The notes below the pieces were generated by a model. It was given only the letters and a program-made list of their open reading frames with translations. It made no database searches and had not been told where the DNA came from. Positions 24,106 to 36,698 of a DNA stretch of 64,000 nt are shown in pieces. Source of the DNA: Panaeolus papilionaceus. Taxonomy: Eukaryota; Basidiomycota; Agaricomycetes; Agaricales. Made by a program: the position numbers and the translations under genes. Location: positions 248,001 to 312,000 of the forward strand of contig JADNRZ010000014.1 of assembly GCA_015501605.1 (NCBI GenBank). Reading direction: 5' to 3'. The first letter of the stretch is position 1. Each line of letters starts with the position of its first letter.

Positions 24106-27100
24106 ATGGACTCGGAAAGAATACCTGTCGACCCCCCTACCCGTTCGGAAGTGGTAGAGCATGCTGGCATTCACCCGGACCTTCACACTCGGAAGGCCAT
24201 AGCGACACCGCGGCCAGAGGCACAGGAACCCTTGGCCATCTCAGAGGAGCGAGGACGAATTATTGACGATGTCCGTGAAAGAAGGTCGTCTCCCCGAATT
24301 GCAATGTCTGGCGCAGGACACCGATTAGAGCAAGGCGGTATGCACATACCCCACGCCGCGTCCTCCCCAGGGGCTGGTCCTTCAACGCGTTCCAGAAGGG
24401 GTTCTCCAATGGATACACAAAATCAAAACTCCTCATCTCGTCCTCTAAATGTAACTGATGCTCTAAGTTACTTGGATGCAGTGAAGGGACAATTTCAGCA
24501 TCAGTCTGACGTATACAACAAGTTTTTGGATATCATGAAGGAATTCAAAAACGAGCAGTATGTCTTGTCACCGCATTCTCACCATACGTTCACTGAGCTT
24601 GCTTCTTTTGATCCAGAATTGATACCCCAGGTGTCATCCAAAGAGTTTCGGAACTTTTCAACGGCCATCCAAACCTTATTCAGGGATTCAACACGTTCCT
24701 CCCTGCTGGTTATCGGATAGAGTGTTCTTCTGATTCGTACTCTTCAAGCATTATCACTGTGTTTACGCCTACTGGTGCGAGAATGCATGGTAGGAACTCC
24801 CCCGGTTCTACCCTCCAATGGATATCTGAGCCAGCGGACAGTATCCCCACTCCCTACCGTGAGTATACCTGCACTCCCGCTTCCAATTCTCTGATTTACG
24901 CCATCCATAGCTCCTCCACATATCCCACCAGCGCAATCCCCCGAACCACGACATTTTGCAGCGTCTGATGGACAGGCAATTGAGCCTGCCGTTCAATATG
25001 TCCAGAAAATCAAACAAAGATGCGACCCTGACACGTATCGACAGTTTTTAGACATTCTTTCACGATATCATCACTCACCTGAAAGCATCGATGAGGTATG
25101 TCCTCTCTCTTTCAAGATTGCTTTCAGTATGCTCACAGCATCATAGGATGACGTCTCAAAACAAATTGCGGCACTATTTAAGGATGCCCCCGATTTGCGC
25201 GCTGATTTTCGAGTTTTCATGCCTGATCGGCACCAGCCACTCATGGACGATGTTCCTTCTTCGGCTCGAGACAAAGACAAGAATCGAAGAAAATTAGATG
25301 TTGTTGCAAATTCTGTCGGCAACGCTAACACTTCTTTACCCCTCAAGCGCAAACGGAGACCCGCTGAGAAGGAGAGAGAACGTGAGAAGGAACTGCCTCC
25401 CTCTAAAATCGCACCACCACCAGCCAAGGTATGTGGCTTTTCCCTTGAACTTGAGTGGTTGATTGATTAATCTGTCTAGAAACCTAAGCATTCCACTCCC
25501 CAAGACTTCCCCCCTCCCCAACAGTATTCATCCAAACAACCTATAGCAGGCCCCTCCTCCCCTCGTCGAGTAGCTCATCAGCTTCCCCCTCAACACCCTC
25601 ATCAGCCACAGCACGTTCCTCCACCACCCCCTCGCATGACTCTTTCAAACGACGAAACTCAATTTTTCGACCGTGTGAAACGAGTGTTGGACAACCGGGA
25701 TCTTTACAACGAATTCCTCAAGCTTGTAAATCTCTTTGCGCAGGATTTCATCGACACGGCACGCCTCGTGAAAGAAAGTCGACATTTTCTGGGTAACACG
25801 GAGTTGTACAAGCAGTTCTGTGATATTCTTGGTTGGGATGAGAAGAAGGAACGGGAGTACTTTTTGGCTGAGCAGTACAATCAGACCAACTGGACAAAAC
25901 CTGCAATCGCTAGGCTTTCTGAGCGGCCTGGCAGGATTGACCTCAGCGAGAAGTATGGTAGCTATAGGAAGGTCTCGTTTAACGTATGGTTTTCCCATTT
26001 TTTCATTTGGTTCATATCTGACATTATTCTTGTTGCAGGAGGCGAATGTCCCTTGCTCCGGGCGTGATGAGATGTGTCGTTCCGTGCTTAATGATGAATG
26101 GGTGTCACATCCGACATGGACTTCGGAAGACTCTGGTTTTATCTCACACAAGAAGAACATCTTTGAGGAGGCGCTCCATCGCTCAGAAGAAGAAAGACAT
26201 GAATATGATTTCCACATCGACGCTATCGTCCGCACCATTGCTATGCTTGAGCCTATCAACAACAAAATCCAAATGCTACCTCCCGACGAACGGCCCAATT
26301 ACAAATTGAAACCCAACCTTAGTGGCTCATGGAAGCCCATCCATTCTCGGATCGTGAAGAAGATATATGGACGTGAAGCGGGCTTGGAAGTGATTCAGTC
26401 GATGCAGGATACTCCCGCTGCGGCTATCCCGGTCGTTCTGTCGAGAATGAAGCAAAAGGAGGAAGAATGGAAGCGTGGTCAACGGGCGTGGAACAAAACA
26501 TGGCGTGAGGTCGATGCTGCGAATTTCGCGAAGAGTTTGGACCATCAAGCCATCACCTTCAAGGCAACCGATAAGAAGTCGCTGACAATGAAGGCACTTG
26601 TGGGGCAGATTGAGACGGCGAGGGAGGAGCAGAGAGTTAAGAGGGCCGCGTTAATTGACCCCTTATTGTCAAGGACGAGGGCAAGACATCAGCTCGAGTT
26701 TTCAGTGGGCAATGAGAGGGTCTTGCAAGACTCGATCAAGCTCATCTTCTCGTTCCTTGATCGTACGCAAGGTCAACTGAATGCCACGGACAGGAGGCGG
26801 ATAGAGGTCTTTTTGCGCACATTCATCCCACTTTTCTTCACACTGGACCCAGTCGCTTTCAATTCGGTCTTCATCGTTCATGACACAATCGAGGGTGAAA
26901 TGAGCGATATTGATATCAACAACGCTGGCTTGCTTGGTCCTGATAGTGATGACCACACATCGTCCGCGCCCTCTCGTGGCCGCAACGGCCGCAAACACCA
27001 CCCTAACGTGTCGTCAGGAGGTGATCTTCGGAAGAAGCTCCTGAAAAGTGAACAGGCCAAGTCGACAAGTAGGAAGACCCGTGCACAGGAAGCTGCAGCT

Positions 27101-28425
27101 GCATCTCCTGCTGTGTCTCGATTCGCATCTCCTGCACTTGCCGAAGATGATGCGGCAAACAAGGCCGAAGGTAGCTCAGCTGCTGCAACTGGTTCGCTAC
27201 ATAGTGTGATGGTCGGTGCGCACAAGAGGTCTTCGAAGATCAATAATGCGTTCTACACCAACACGACTTTCTATGTGCTTCTCCGTCTCCTTGAGGTCAG
27301 TTCTAAAACATCCCACCTGTCTATGTTACTCATCCCTTCCTCAGGTTCTCTATTCTCGTCTGGAGCTTTTCTACAACCTTGGGCAGAAACTGGCAGCCAA
27401 CAGGCCTTCTCAGCGCAAGCCCACCAAGAATGCCAAGGAGGCTGCTCTCATCGCGAATCATGGTGTTGATTTAACCCATCAGAACGGGAACTATTATGAA
27501 ATGCTTCTCGTTTCTTGTGAGAGGTTGTTCGAGAATGACATTGAGCAGGTCGTATTTGAGGACCTTATGAGAAGTGTGTTTGGGATTAAGGTTCGTTTCG
27601 CAATTCATGCCTGTATGGTCGCAAAATTTAGAAGTCGTTATCTTACTAGGACGCGTATAACATCTTTACCATTGACAAGGTTATCGGTACCATCATCAAA
27701 CAGGTCCAGGCAGTTATCGTTGACCCCAAAAGCCAAGAGCTATTGGAACACTTGAAGCGGGAACGCTCCCTTGCCGCTCCAACCACTCAGGATCGCATCA
27801 ACCACAGACGGAATGTGGAGAAGGTATTGGGACCTGATGAGAACGCGTTCAGGATCGATTGGGTACGTAACTTGAAACATTATGTTGAGGACGTTTATTA
27901 ATATCATAATCCACAGCTTTCAGACTCGAAAACGATGACCATTCAGCTCATTGGAAAGGATGATTCAAATTACGATGACTCCGAAGTGTTGACTGGAAGG
28001 TGGCAGTCGTACATTGATGCCTATGTTTCGGTAAGTCTCTTGTAAGCAATTTCACGTCTCTGAGTTCTAACAGTTACTCTTAATAGGGAGAGAACACTGA
28101 TGGCGTACCACAAATCCGAGTGCGCAGGCCATTCTTACGCAAGTAAGTCGAATTAGACTGGTCAACGAGATCTACTTCTAAATGATATCCTTTCAGGAAT
28201 CTTCCTCCCTCTGTTCGCGAGACCGTGCCCGATACTGCGTCGCAGGATGGGCTTGAGATTAAAGTCTGCTTACGCACATACCGACTCTTTTACGTGTCCC
28301 GCACAGAAGACTTCATGTGGAGATACCGGACGAAGGACGAGGTGGACTCGATTTCCAAGCAGCTCAAGGCACGAAATGAATTGCGAAGGAAATGGTTAGA
28401 AACGGCGAAGGCGTCTGCTCCATAG
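24106..28425 (+). CDS. SIN3: Transcriptional corepressor scaffold SIN3
   Basis: Scaffold of the SIN3/RPD3 histone deacetylase complex. Start [23 protein letters not shown]1 is [20 protein letters not shown]...[12 protein letters not shown], then across an intron [14 protein letters not shown] and [17 protein letters not shown]2 is [20 protein letters not shown]...[17 protein letters not shown], then FRVFMPD. A PAH3-like part ([20 protein letters not shown]) is followed by the conserved HDAC-interaction domain ([51 protein letters not shown]) and the Sin3a C-terminal domain ending with [17 protein letters not shown]. Several 45-75 base introns; all parts are in normal order with no break seen. 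An in-frame ATG at 23989 exists but adds a non-conserved leader. The same-strand SIN1 gene starts 380 bases downstream. Confidence 0.93.
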
Positions 28426-28805
28426 TGCTTTCTGCGTAAGCTGAGCGGCAGGTGTCTTGACGGTTTGGTTTCAATTGGAATTATTTTTTGCCTCTCGATT
28501 TTGGAGCTTTATCTACGGTTTTTTTTCTCTACATTCTCTTTATTCTCGCTGTATCATTATGTATTGCCTTAGTACACGGTAGCATGACACAATTACATTC
28601 ACGACTAATTTACGCTTTCAATTTCACTTTCGCCTGAGGATTAATCACAAGGAGACGATAAGATGAAGGTCGCAGCAAATCAAATAAAGACTCCATTTGG
28701 GTATTAGTCATACACCCCCACACATATACTTACTTACAGCGGCCAAGGCTGTAGTCGTGCGACGTCTTTGTTTTTCATTTTTTCCATTCACTGGTCATTG
28801 GTCTA
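28426..28805. other. Short spacer SIN3 to SIN1
   Basis: Only 380 bases separate the SIN3 stop from the SIN1 start on the same strand. It is T-rich with poly-T near 28519, likely the SIN3 3' UTR plus the SIN1 promoter. No other feature seen. Confidence 0.5.
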
Positions 28806-31769
28806 ATGTCACTGATAAGTGATACAGAGTGCGTATATTTTATGTTTATCATGAAATAGAATTAAATAAAATCGTTATAGTTTCCTGATACACAACCTAC
28901 GTCTCTCGTATTTACGCGAAGTCGACGACCCATATGGACCCCGTGTCATCTCTCTTGATCCATCCTACCACTCCAACCCATATATTCTTGCGGCTTCGCT
29001 AGCAGATTCAGAAAGATGGCCTCAGTTAATGTTTCCGAATAGCCCTAATCTCAGTGAAGATGAACAGGAACGGCCGAGTGGATTCCCTGGTGCGAGACTG
29101 AAACATACGCAAACGATTATGGGAGGTAAATCTGGCGCGCTGGGCCTACGTGTCAACGCTAGGGTAGCGTCTTCTTCAAAACGGATGTCCTCGACTCCAA
29201 AACAGGAGGACGTAAAGAACTTTATTTCGGGGCGTGCACCGGTTCAAGAGGCGTTAGAGTCGGACACGGAGGGACGGATCGATGTGTCGAAGAGTGTTGC
29301 GCAATCGGCCCCAGATCGTAGCTGGATTCAGGTGGACGACAATTTGGACAAAGCAGGGTCACCAGAGCCGAGTGTTATGGTACAGCAGGCTACGGCGCCT
29401 GAAGAAGTACCAGTAGCGAAGGTTGTGCAGTTTATACCCAAGTTTAAAGGCGCAGCGGAAATGGAGCGAAGGCGAAGGATGAGAATGGCTGCAAGGAGAG
29501 GTCCTGGGGGCGTGCCCGCACAACCTGCAAAGCCCCTAAGCTTTGATACTTCATCTGAAGAAGAGGATGAGGTCGTCACCCCTGCTGCTAACGATTCATG
29601 GGATGACTCCTACGAAGATGTTGGTGCCCAGGGGCAAGACATGGATGAAGGGGATGAATTCGACCCGTACGCAACCTTCTGTGATGCCCAAAATATTTCA
29701 TCGTTAACCTTCTTATTCATAGTGTCTTCGCGGCAAGCCGACCTGCTGGTAATTCAGATAGCGCATCAGATATCAATTCCGTCTTCTCAGGAAACAACTC
29801 AATACCCAGCTCCTCTGTCGCTGCATCATCATCCTTCATCCATAAAGCGAGACCCCGTCTCAGCCCTGTCTCCGAGCACAAAGCACGGGCGCTCAGACAG
29901 AATCCCAGTCAAAAGGGCGACGAGAAGTCTGATGCGAAGCGCTCTGGTGCAGTTGGAGTTCTTGGTCCCAGGACCAGGGGGGATAGCACATCAACCTCAC
30001 ACTCTGTCGACAACATGTTCACCAAGAAAAAGGTTGCACCGGTAAAACAGGTCAAATCGAGTTTGTCTGCCATGCTAGCTTCCTCTGGATCATCCAACAA
30101 CCCATTTGCGGAGATGTACGCAGCTATATCCGGTCGTGGAGAGTCTGCCTCGACAAATGTCCAGATATACTTTCCACATGCGAGACAACCTGCTGGTAAA
30201 CCTATGGATCTGAACGTACGGAAGGACGCAACAGTGGAAGAGGTTATTGGGTTTGCACTCTGGAATTATTGGGAGGAAGGGTGGCTACCAAAGCTGGACG
30301 AAGGTATCAACGGGTCCGATGACCCTAAATGGGCGATCAAGATATCGGCTGTCGGGTGGATTCTGAGAATTGCAGAGGATGACGGAGAAGTGGACGATGA
30401 TTTCCCTCGTAAATCTGCATTCCACTGCTTTATATTTATCTACTGATCTTATTTTGCAATCCACAGCACCTGACAGGATGGGTCGCATCACCAAATTCCA
30501 GTCAGACGCTTACGCCATCTTGGAAGCCACTGCGTCGCAAGTAACACAGAACCAAATCCTGGAAACCAAGATCCAACGACGCCCTTCGAGGACCACCAAA
30601 GCTCCCAGGAAAGCTACAACAGTTCCTACACCCGACAAACTGGGCATATCGCACCTTGCTGCTATGATGCCTGGTACAAGTGCAACATCCCTAATATCAG
30701 GATCTTTGACATCGATGGCTACATCTCATCACGGGCCACAGATATTTCTCCGGATTCGTGTTGAGGACCGTGACGATGCAGTGCATATCAGCACAACGAT
30801 ACCTGTGTATGTGTCTAGGTACTTTTACTTCAGCAGCCCAGTTTAATCCACTTGTGTAGATCTGCGGGGATGTATATGCAAGAAGCTCTCGAACTTGTTT
30901 GCCGCCGTCGTAAACTTGCCAACCCTGCAGACTGGGCTCTTCTCCTCATCGACAATACTAGGACTAACAAACGAAAAATCCTCATCCCACTGGATAGGAC
31001 GGTGGCAAGTTTGCAAGGAAAGAGGGAGTTGTTGCTGGTTTCTAGAGCAATGATTCCATTTATGGATGTCGAAATGCTCAAGGGCTCTAGCCGGACGACA
31101 GACCCCAATGGTGAGGACGTTACATTTTATTCTTCTGCTCTTTATTAACGCCTCGTCCCTTTAGCGTCCATTTTTACAAAGAGCATCGCAGACGACCAGG
31201 ACCTCCAAACCTCGTCCGTCTTGGATTACAGATCAGCATACAAGGTTTGTGGCAGCATAGTCGTCGAATGTCGTTTGGACCATCTAACCATATCAACCAG
31301 AAATATACCATCTATCGTAAAATGCCCATGTTGGTCGCTCGACAAGAACGGACACTTGCTATTGATGGCGTCTATATCCATGTAAGTCATCTCAAAAACG
31401 CATTAATCAATTTGCTTATGCATCTATTGCGGTAGATCATGCCTGTTGCGAACAAGGCTAAGGCTGTCTTCGATAGCGGCAAGACATCATCATATCACAT
31501 CAAGAGTATCGCAGACTGTCAACAATCCACCAAAGCCTCCTCCATTTTCAAGCTCGTGCTAAACAGGGGAGCGGGTAATAAACGTTACGACTTTGAAGCA
31601 GAAAGTCCCAAGCTTGCTGGTATGCGTTTGCTGCTCAGATTAAAGTATTCAGTGCTCAAGGAATTTTATGTCCCCAGCTGAAATCGTTCAGACAATAATG
31701 AACATGAAAGCCGCCCTGGAACGATCAGGTACCCTCAACAAATCTAGAAGGAGCCGGCAAGTCGTCTAG
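28806..31769 (+). CDS. SIN1: TORC2 subunit SIN1/AVO1 (CRIM, RBD, PH domains)
   Basis: SAPK-interacting protein 1 (yeast Avo1), a membrane-targeting, substrate-recruiting subunit of TOR complex 2. A 23-base first exon (28806-28828, MSLISDT plus the first two bases of an Asp codon) joins across an intron ending at 28880 to FLIHNLRLSYLREVDDPYGP. A disordered region with a basic stretch (AEMERRRRMRMAARRGPGG) follows, then the CRIM domain (NPFAEMYAAISGRGES; GKPMDLNVRKDATVEEVIGF; ILRIAEDDGEVDDDFP), a Ras-binding-like domain (FLRIRVEDRDDAVHISTTIP; ADWALLLIDNTRTNKRKIL) and a C-terminal PH domain (YTIYRKMPMLVARQERTLAI to FDFEAES-like strands), ending SRRSRQVV. The intron near 29667-29722 uses a gtacgc donor. 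Confidence 0.9.
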
Positions 31770-32508
31770 AAGTCCCTCGTGTTTGGCATCATGAAGAAGA
31801 TGGCCGCCCTTTCTGTCAAACCCTTTCATCGGGAACATCCCCTTTCCTGTATCTGCGACGTGCTATGATCGACTCTGGAGATCTTTCGCGTCTTCTACCC
31901 ATTTTCAAGCCTCCATTTGTATCTCTATGCTTGCATTACTATTCTGGTCCCTGTATTCTGCATTCCTCTTCTGTAATATCTACTGTGCTATACACATTCT
32001 ACCCCTTTTTACATCAACATCGCTATCATTATCATTGTTTCAAATATCTCTTAGACACAGGCTATCGGCGAAACAAAGGCCAAGTAAGGAAATTGTTGCT
32101 ACATTGGGGTTTTTAGCCCAGGTTCAACTGGAGGCGGAGCTACATGTTGCATTTCATTTCCTAGTTTTTGACTTTTTGATTTCATATGTATGATCAGCAT
32201 CTGATCACATTTTCTGACGTGGTAATCACGCGGCTCGGCTTTGCGAAATGGAATCCTGTCTGGCCGACGGGCCCAATTTAGCACTCATCAACCCCACATA
32301 CGTTGCACAGATTGCGAAAGAAGCGTATACGAGGCGGTGCGAACAAAATCGCTCAGATAACAAGGTTGACATTAGAGCCTTAAGATAGACACAACGGGGT
32401 ATAGAGAAATTAAGAGCTATTATGGGAAAGTATTCTGTAATAGACAGTAGATGTAGTATTGATTCCATCGTTCGGGGTATCAAAACCTGAAGCTTGAGAA
32501 GTCCTAAT
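31770..32508. other. Intergenic between SIN1 and PAH-only gene (convergent)
   Basis: Convergent 3' ends; no gene seen. Open frames here are short and pyrimidine-rich. Confidence 0.4.
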
Positions 32509-33329
32509 TCAATCCGCCATCATGGCGTCGTCCTCAATGGCCTGAGAAGCAGACTCTCCAGATCCGTGGAAGAAATTAATGCTATACGCAGGCAATTTCG
32601 GCGGCACGATTTCGTATCCAGGCGGCAAGAATATGTTAAATGCACTAAGCAGAGCAGGATAAAGGCCAAAGAGATCCGTGATTCGTTGGACAACAGTGGA
32701 GGTATCGATCCTAAGTAAAGATAATTCAATAATGAGCGACGGTTTGTTTAAGAGTTGACGAACTCTCGAACTAACGAGGTTCGAAAAAGAACAATAAGTG
32801 GCGCACCTTTCCTCTCGGTATTCCTTCATTATGTCGAAGAATGTGATGCTGACACTGGGTTGCTCCTCGAACTGTGTTTTGACGAAGTCGTAGTAGCGAA
32901 GCTTCGCATCGACGCCGACATTTTGAGACAGTGCTAGTGCCATTGCATTCGGAGAACCTGGATGAATCGCCGGAGGCAAGGGTTCGTTGATTGGGACGAT
33001 GACGTTGACGGCCTTGTGGTTTGGATCGCGAGAGCATTCAATCCTATATCCTTCTGGGAGCAGCATCTTGAACTCTTCAATAAGGTCAGGATGTCCATCG
33101 AGGAGTTGTGCGACACGAAGGACGATGTGTGAGATATCAAGACTGGCAAGACGAATATCAAGTCAGGGCTGCAATGAACCAAATGTGATGAAGCAGCTCA
33201 CGTTTCCAGTCTGTATTGCGCAATGGCCTCCAAAAGCTTGTTGTGAACGTCGCCAGTCTGATACCTAAAACGTTTTCTGACGAGGCTGAGATAGTCTAAC
33301 GTTTGTTCCATTTCGACGTCCGAGTCCAT
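32509..33329 (-). CDS. PAH-only protein related to SIN3 (two PAH domains)
   Basis: Exons 33202-33329, 32807-33142 and 32509-32710 give about 221 residues. Unit A: MDSDVEMEQTLDYLSLVRKR...LLEAIAQYRLET, then LDISHIVLRVAQLLDGHPDL to LLPEGYRIECS. A linker rich in Pro and Asn follows. Unit B: LRYYDFVKTQFEEQ...FFDIMKEYREER, then IDTSTVVQRITDLFGLYPAL to FNIFLPPGYEI. A short tail ends EDDAMMAD. Both units read like SIN3 PAH1, including the GYRIECS end and FxDIMKE(F/Y) helix. No HDAC-interaction or Sin3a C-terminal domain follows. PAH domains are four-helix bundles that bind amphipathic helices of repressors; I infer that this protein could compete with SIN3 for partners. The frame is intact and the splice sites are good. 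Confidence 0.82.
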
Positions 33330-34055
33330 GGTAGGCGAAACGAGACGAAGATGTTCAATGGGTGATTAGTTTGGATGGATCTAAGATCAGATAAAAAGTT
33401 TCTATGCGCAGTGGCAGCCTCCATTCGAGGTAGACAATGGCTCGAATGGGGTTTATGTGCTGCCACGCCTTGTACACGCTGCAACGGCGAGGCCATCATG
33501 TGCCATCGGAGCTTTAATCTTCTCGACGACATAATGGCAATATATCAGATGAAATCCATTGTAGATAGACTGTAAACGAAATTTAGTTCAGCAGGCGTGA
33601 GAGGGAAACTGGGAACACACCAAAAACGATAAAATGACTCAATGTGGGCGATGGGTTACTTGTAAACCCTCTTCCCAAGTCAATATGAATAATGCAAAGT
33701 AGATAATTGTTTACCTAGGTCTATAGGGATCTTATTGTTTTAACTGAAGGACTAGTAATGTTTGCTGTTATAAATTTTACAACGTCAATCTGACCAGACG
33801 ATGGTTGAGTAGAAAAGTTGGCAGCCCTGAGCCGGCGGCAAGTGGAAGGTTCAAGGTTCTCGCGTGACTGTTCTGTCACGTGAAATAGGTAACATAACTT
33901 TGACACAAGACGTGACATCGTATCTGGCGCTCGTTCTTGTACTGAACCTGAACTCTCCACACGACGAGCTGACTTAGTTTTGCTCAACATTCCGGGATTG
34001 AAGGAAAACTCATTCTATCACTTAAATTTCTCTCAGTTATCATCCATCACCAGAC
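33330..34055. other. Divergent promoter region of PAH-only and F-box genes
   Basis: No confident gene. A minus-strand frame at 33721-33990 starts with ATG (MLSKTKSARRVESSGSVQER) but has no recognisable domain. A CACGTG-type core (tcacgtga) lies near 33880. Confidence 0.35.
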
Positions 34056-36058
34056 ATGCAAATGGAAGAATTTGGCCCTCAAGAATCGAACCATCGACGT
34101 GTGCCTTGGCAAGAGGGATGGGAATTTGTGCGTTGAGACACAGTATGGGGATAAAAGATACGCGCTGAATGCCCTGACAGATCCCTATAGCATTGCCATC
34201 TGACTTGTTGGGACCTCTTCTCCGAAATTACCCCCCTTCCTCCTCCGAAATATCACAAGTTCAGCAGTTTCGAGACTCGTTAGCCCATGCAACGAAAGTC
34301 AATCAAGATAAAATTCGTCTGCTTCACGAGGAACTTGATTGCCTCAAGCAAATCGAAACCCAGCTTCATAAGCAGGCGCATGTTTGCGATGTAATTATGT
34401 CTCCCTTTCGGCACCTTCCAGACGATATCATATACAAGATTGTAACATCAGAACCACTTTTACCAAACGAAAATGCCTACACAGATCCACATGTCCACGC
34501 GCCATCCATTCTTTCCCAGGTTTCGAAGTCATGGAGGAGTGTGGTCCACTCGATTCCCAGCTTGTGGAACCACATTCGTTGTGACTGTATGGTCTGGAAC
34601 TATCTACCTGCAGAGGTGCTTTTCGAACGAATCAACCATTTCTCTCGTCTATCGCGACCTCTTCCATTTTCCATACGTCTTGACGAGACAGTTTACGAGT
34701 TGGATGATGCAAATGAAGCAATACGTGCAATACCTTTCCTTTTTGACCCAGAGAATGCCGGAGATCTGGTATTAGATCTTGGCCTTCCTCGCATACTAAA
34801 ATGGGTGCTCGCCTCCTGGGCGGAGCCTCAGCATCGTCTAATTAGTCTTACCCTCGATATTCCACTGCTAGGAAGGATCCTAGGCATTTTTCTGGACGCT
34901 ATAGCTGATCGGCCTTGTCTTCCAGCTTTCGACGCGTTGCGCATGATAGAATGGCGGGGCAAAGACTGGGATGACTTAGACGAAGATGTCTGGGGTTTTC
35001 ATACGTTGTTGGAACACTTACCCCAGCTTCGCCGTTTGTGGATCTCTGGATATGATCAACACTACTCCCATCTTTTCAATATGGTTGTGCCAGAGGCCAT
35101 TCCCATATACAATAATCTCAAGTTTCTTTATCTCGAGGCTCACCTCACCTTCCAAGAGTGGACGCGCGCAATACGGACATTGCCTCGACTCGAAGGGGCC
35201 TGGTTCAGTGTAGAGGCACCTCTTCAATCATCTATCAACGTTTCTGCCGCCTCTCGTATACAGCATGACCACATAAAAGTGCTGAACCTACACGTGTGCA
35301 GAACTGGCATGGTTGGGTACGCCTCTCCAGTTTTCCCTCTTTTCAATATACATATATCCTCTTTGGATATTTTAAATGTCTATTTCGACGATATTCCGGG
35401 ACTCGACTTCGTACACACGGATTTCGGGAAAGCATTCCCGCTGTTGACCACTGTTCATGCACAGCTAACGTGGACACCTCGTTGGCCTTTAGATGATTTT
35501 GCTTCCCTACTTCTTTCTCTCCCCGTCTCAACCTCACTTGTTATACGGGTATCGACCCAGCGCATCCCAGAATTTACAGATATCCTTCAACGATGCCTCA
35601 ATTCCGTCTTCGTTCATCCCCATCACCTTGCCCTTGATTTTATTTTCAGGCGTTACTCAGGGTGGAGGGTACATCGACCCGAAAGTCGTCTTACCAAATC
35701 CATTTCCGAACTTCGACATGCGCGGAGTGACCAATCCACCTCTATCAGCTTCAGGCATTTCCATGGCACGCAGAAACCGCGCAAACTTGAAAGCGCTACA
35801 GTCACAAGTGAATCTAGCGACGACTCCAGTTCGACGGATTCATCCGATTCGTCATCCAATTCTTCTGGGGATACCGATTCGAGTTATGACTCGTACAAAA
35901 CATTGTACAACGAGTCAAAGGCGCTTCTGGCATATTTTAAAGGCCTTCGATTGGAGCTTGGGGGGGAGGTTGAGATTACGAGCAGGCCGTGGAGCGAACA
36001 AATGAGTGACCCGTACGCTGCGCCCCTGGAGGCGTTTAGGCAACGTTATTTTACATAG
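34056..36058 (+). CDS. F-box protein with coiled coil and RVPW first exon
   Basis: Exon 1 (34056-34127) encodes MQMEEFGPQESNHRRVPWQE plus GWEF. An intron (34128-34180) joins it in frame to IPIALPSDLLGPLLRNYPP. A coiled coil (KVNQDKIRLLHEELDCLKQI) leads into the F-box (CDVIMSPFRHLPDDIIYKIV, then SQVSKSWRSVVHSIPSLWNH). A leucine-rich region follows, then a Ser/Asp-rich acidic stretch (ESSDDSSSTDSSDSSSNSSG), and the tail FRQRYFT. There is no ATG near the start of the long exon: the open frame there begins at a TTG, so the upstream exon is needed. About 650 residues. Close paralogue of the 51749 gene. Confidence 0.85.
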
Positions 36059-36698
36059 ATATCTGTGCTGGCCTAACTGTATGGACTATGTACTGGTTCT
36101 GGAATATTTTCCTCTTGCTTACTTATCTACAGTTTGTGCGGTGTCTGAACGGTCACCAGCGTTATCTCGTGCTCTCATCTATGTCAACAGAGAAGATGAA
36201 AAATGGTCGGCATCTAGGTATTATATTAAGCTTCAACCTGAGAGTGTCTGTATTATGGTGTTAAAATCGCACATTATTTCTGTTATCTTGACTCATTGAC
36301 CAAATCGACCTCAGCGTGATATTAGTGTTAGCGCCGAACAAAAAGACTTGGCAGTCGCTTTGATCCATGATTCCGTGAAATACTTTGACAAATAAAAAAT
36401 ACATGCTCTTCACGAAACACTCATTTTGAAAGTAATTCGACTACTAGGGGGACAAATCATTATCCAGAAGCTCCGAACTCTGTCGAACTTCAAGGAAGCA
36501 GGTTTTTTGGTGACACACGTGAGTTGAGCTTGACGTGACGTACGTGACTGAGAAGCGAGCGCCTTTTTTTTTTGCTTTCCTTGCAATCGACTGAATTCCA
36601 CCATCGTTAAACTCGCTGAAAGAGGTATTTTTCTGTATTTTACTGTCTAATCACTCTTCAATAACTTACATCTATACTCATCCAGAATTCGAGTGATA
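36059..36698. other. Intergenic between two F-box genes
   Basis: No gene. Near 36525-36550 lies a dense set of TGACG/ACGT cores (cttgacgtgacgtacgtgac) in the presumed promoter of the next gene. No RVPW-type exon could be found here. Confidence 0.4.

Noticed and set aside
33721..33990. Minus-strand 89-codon frame starting MLSKTKSARR
   Set aside because: Could be a small gene but has no family signature and sits in a divergent promoter.
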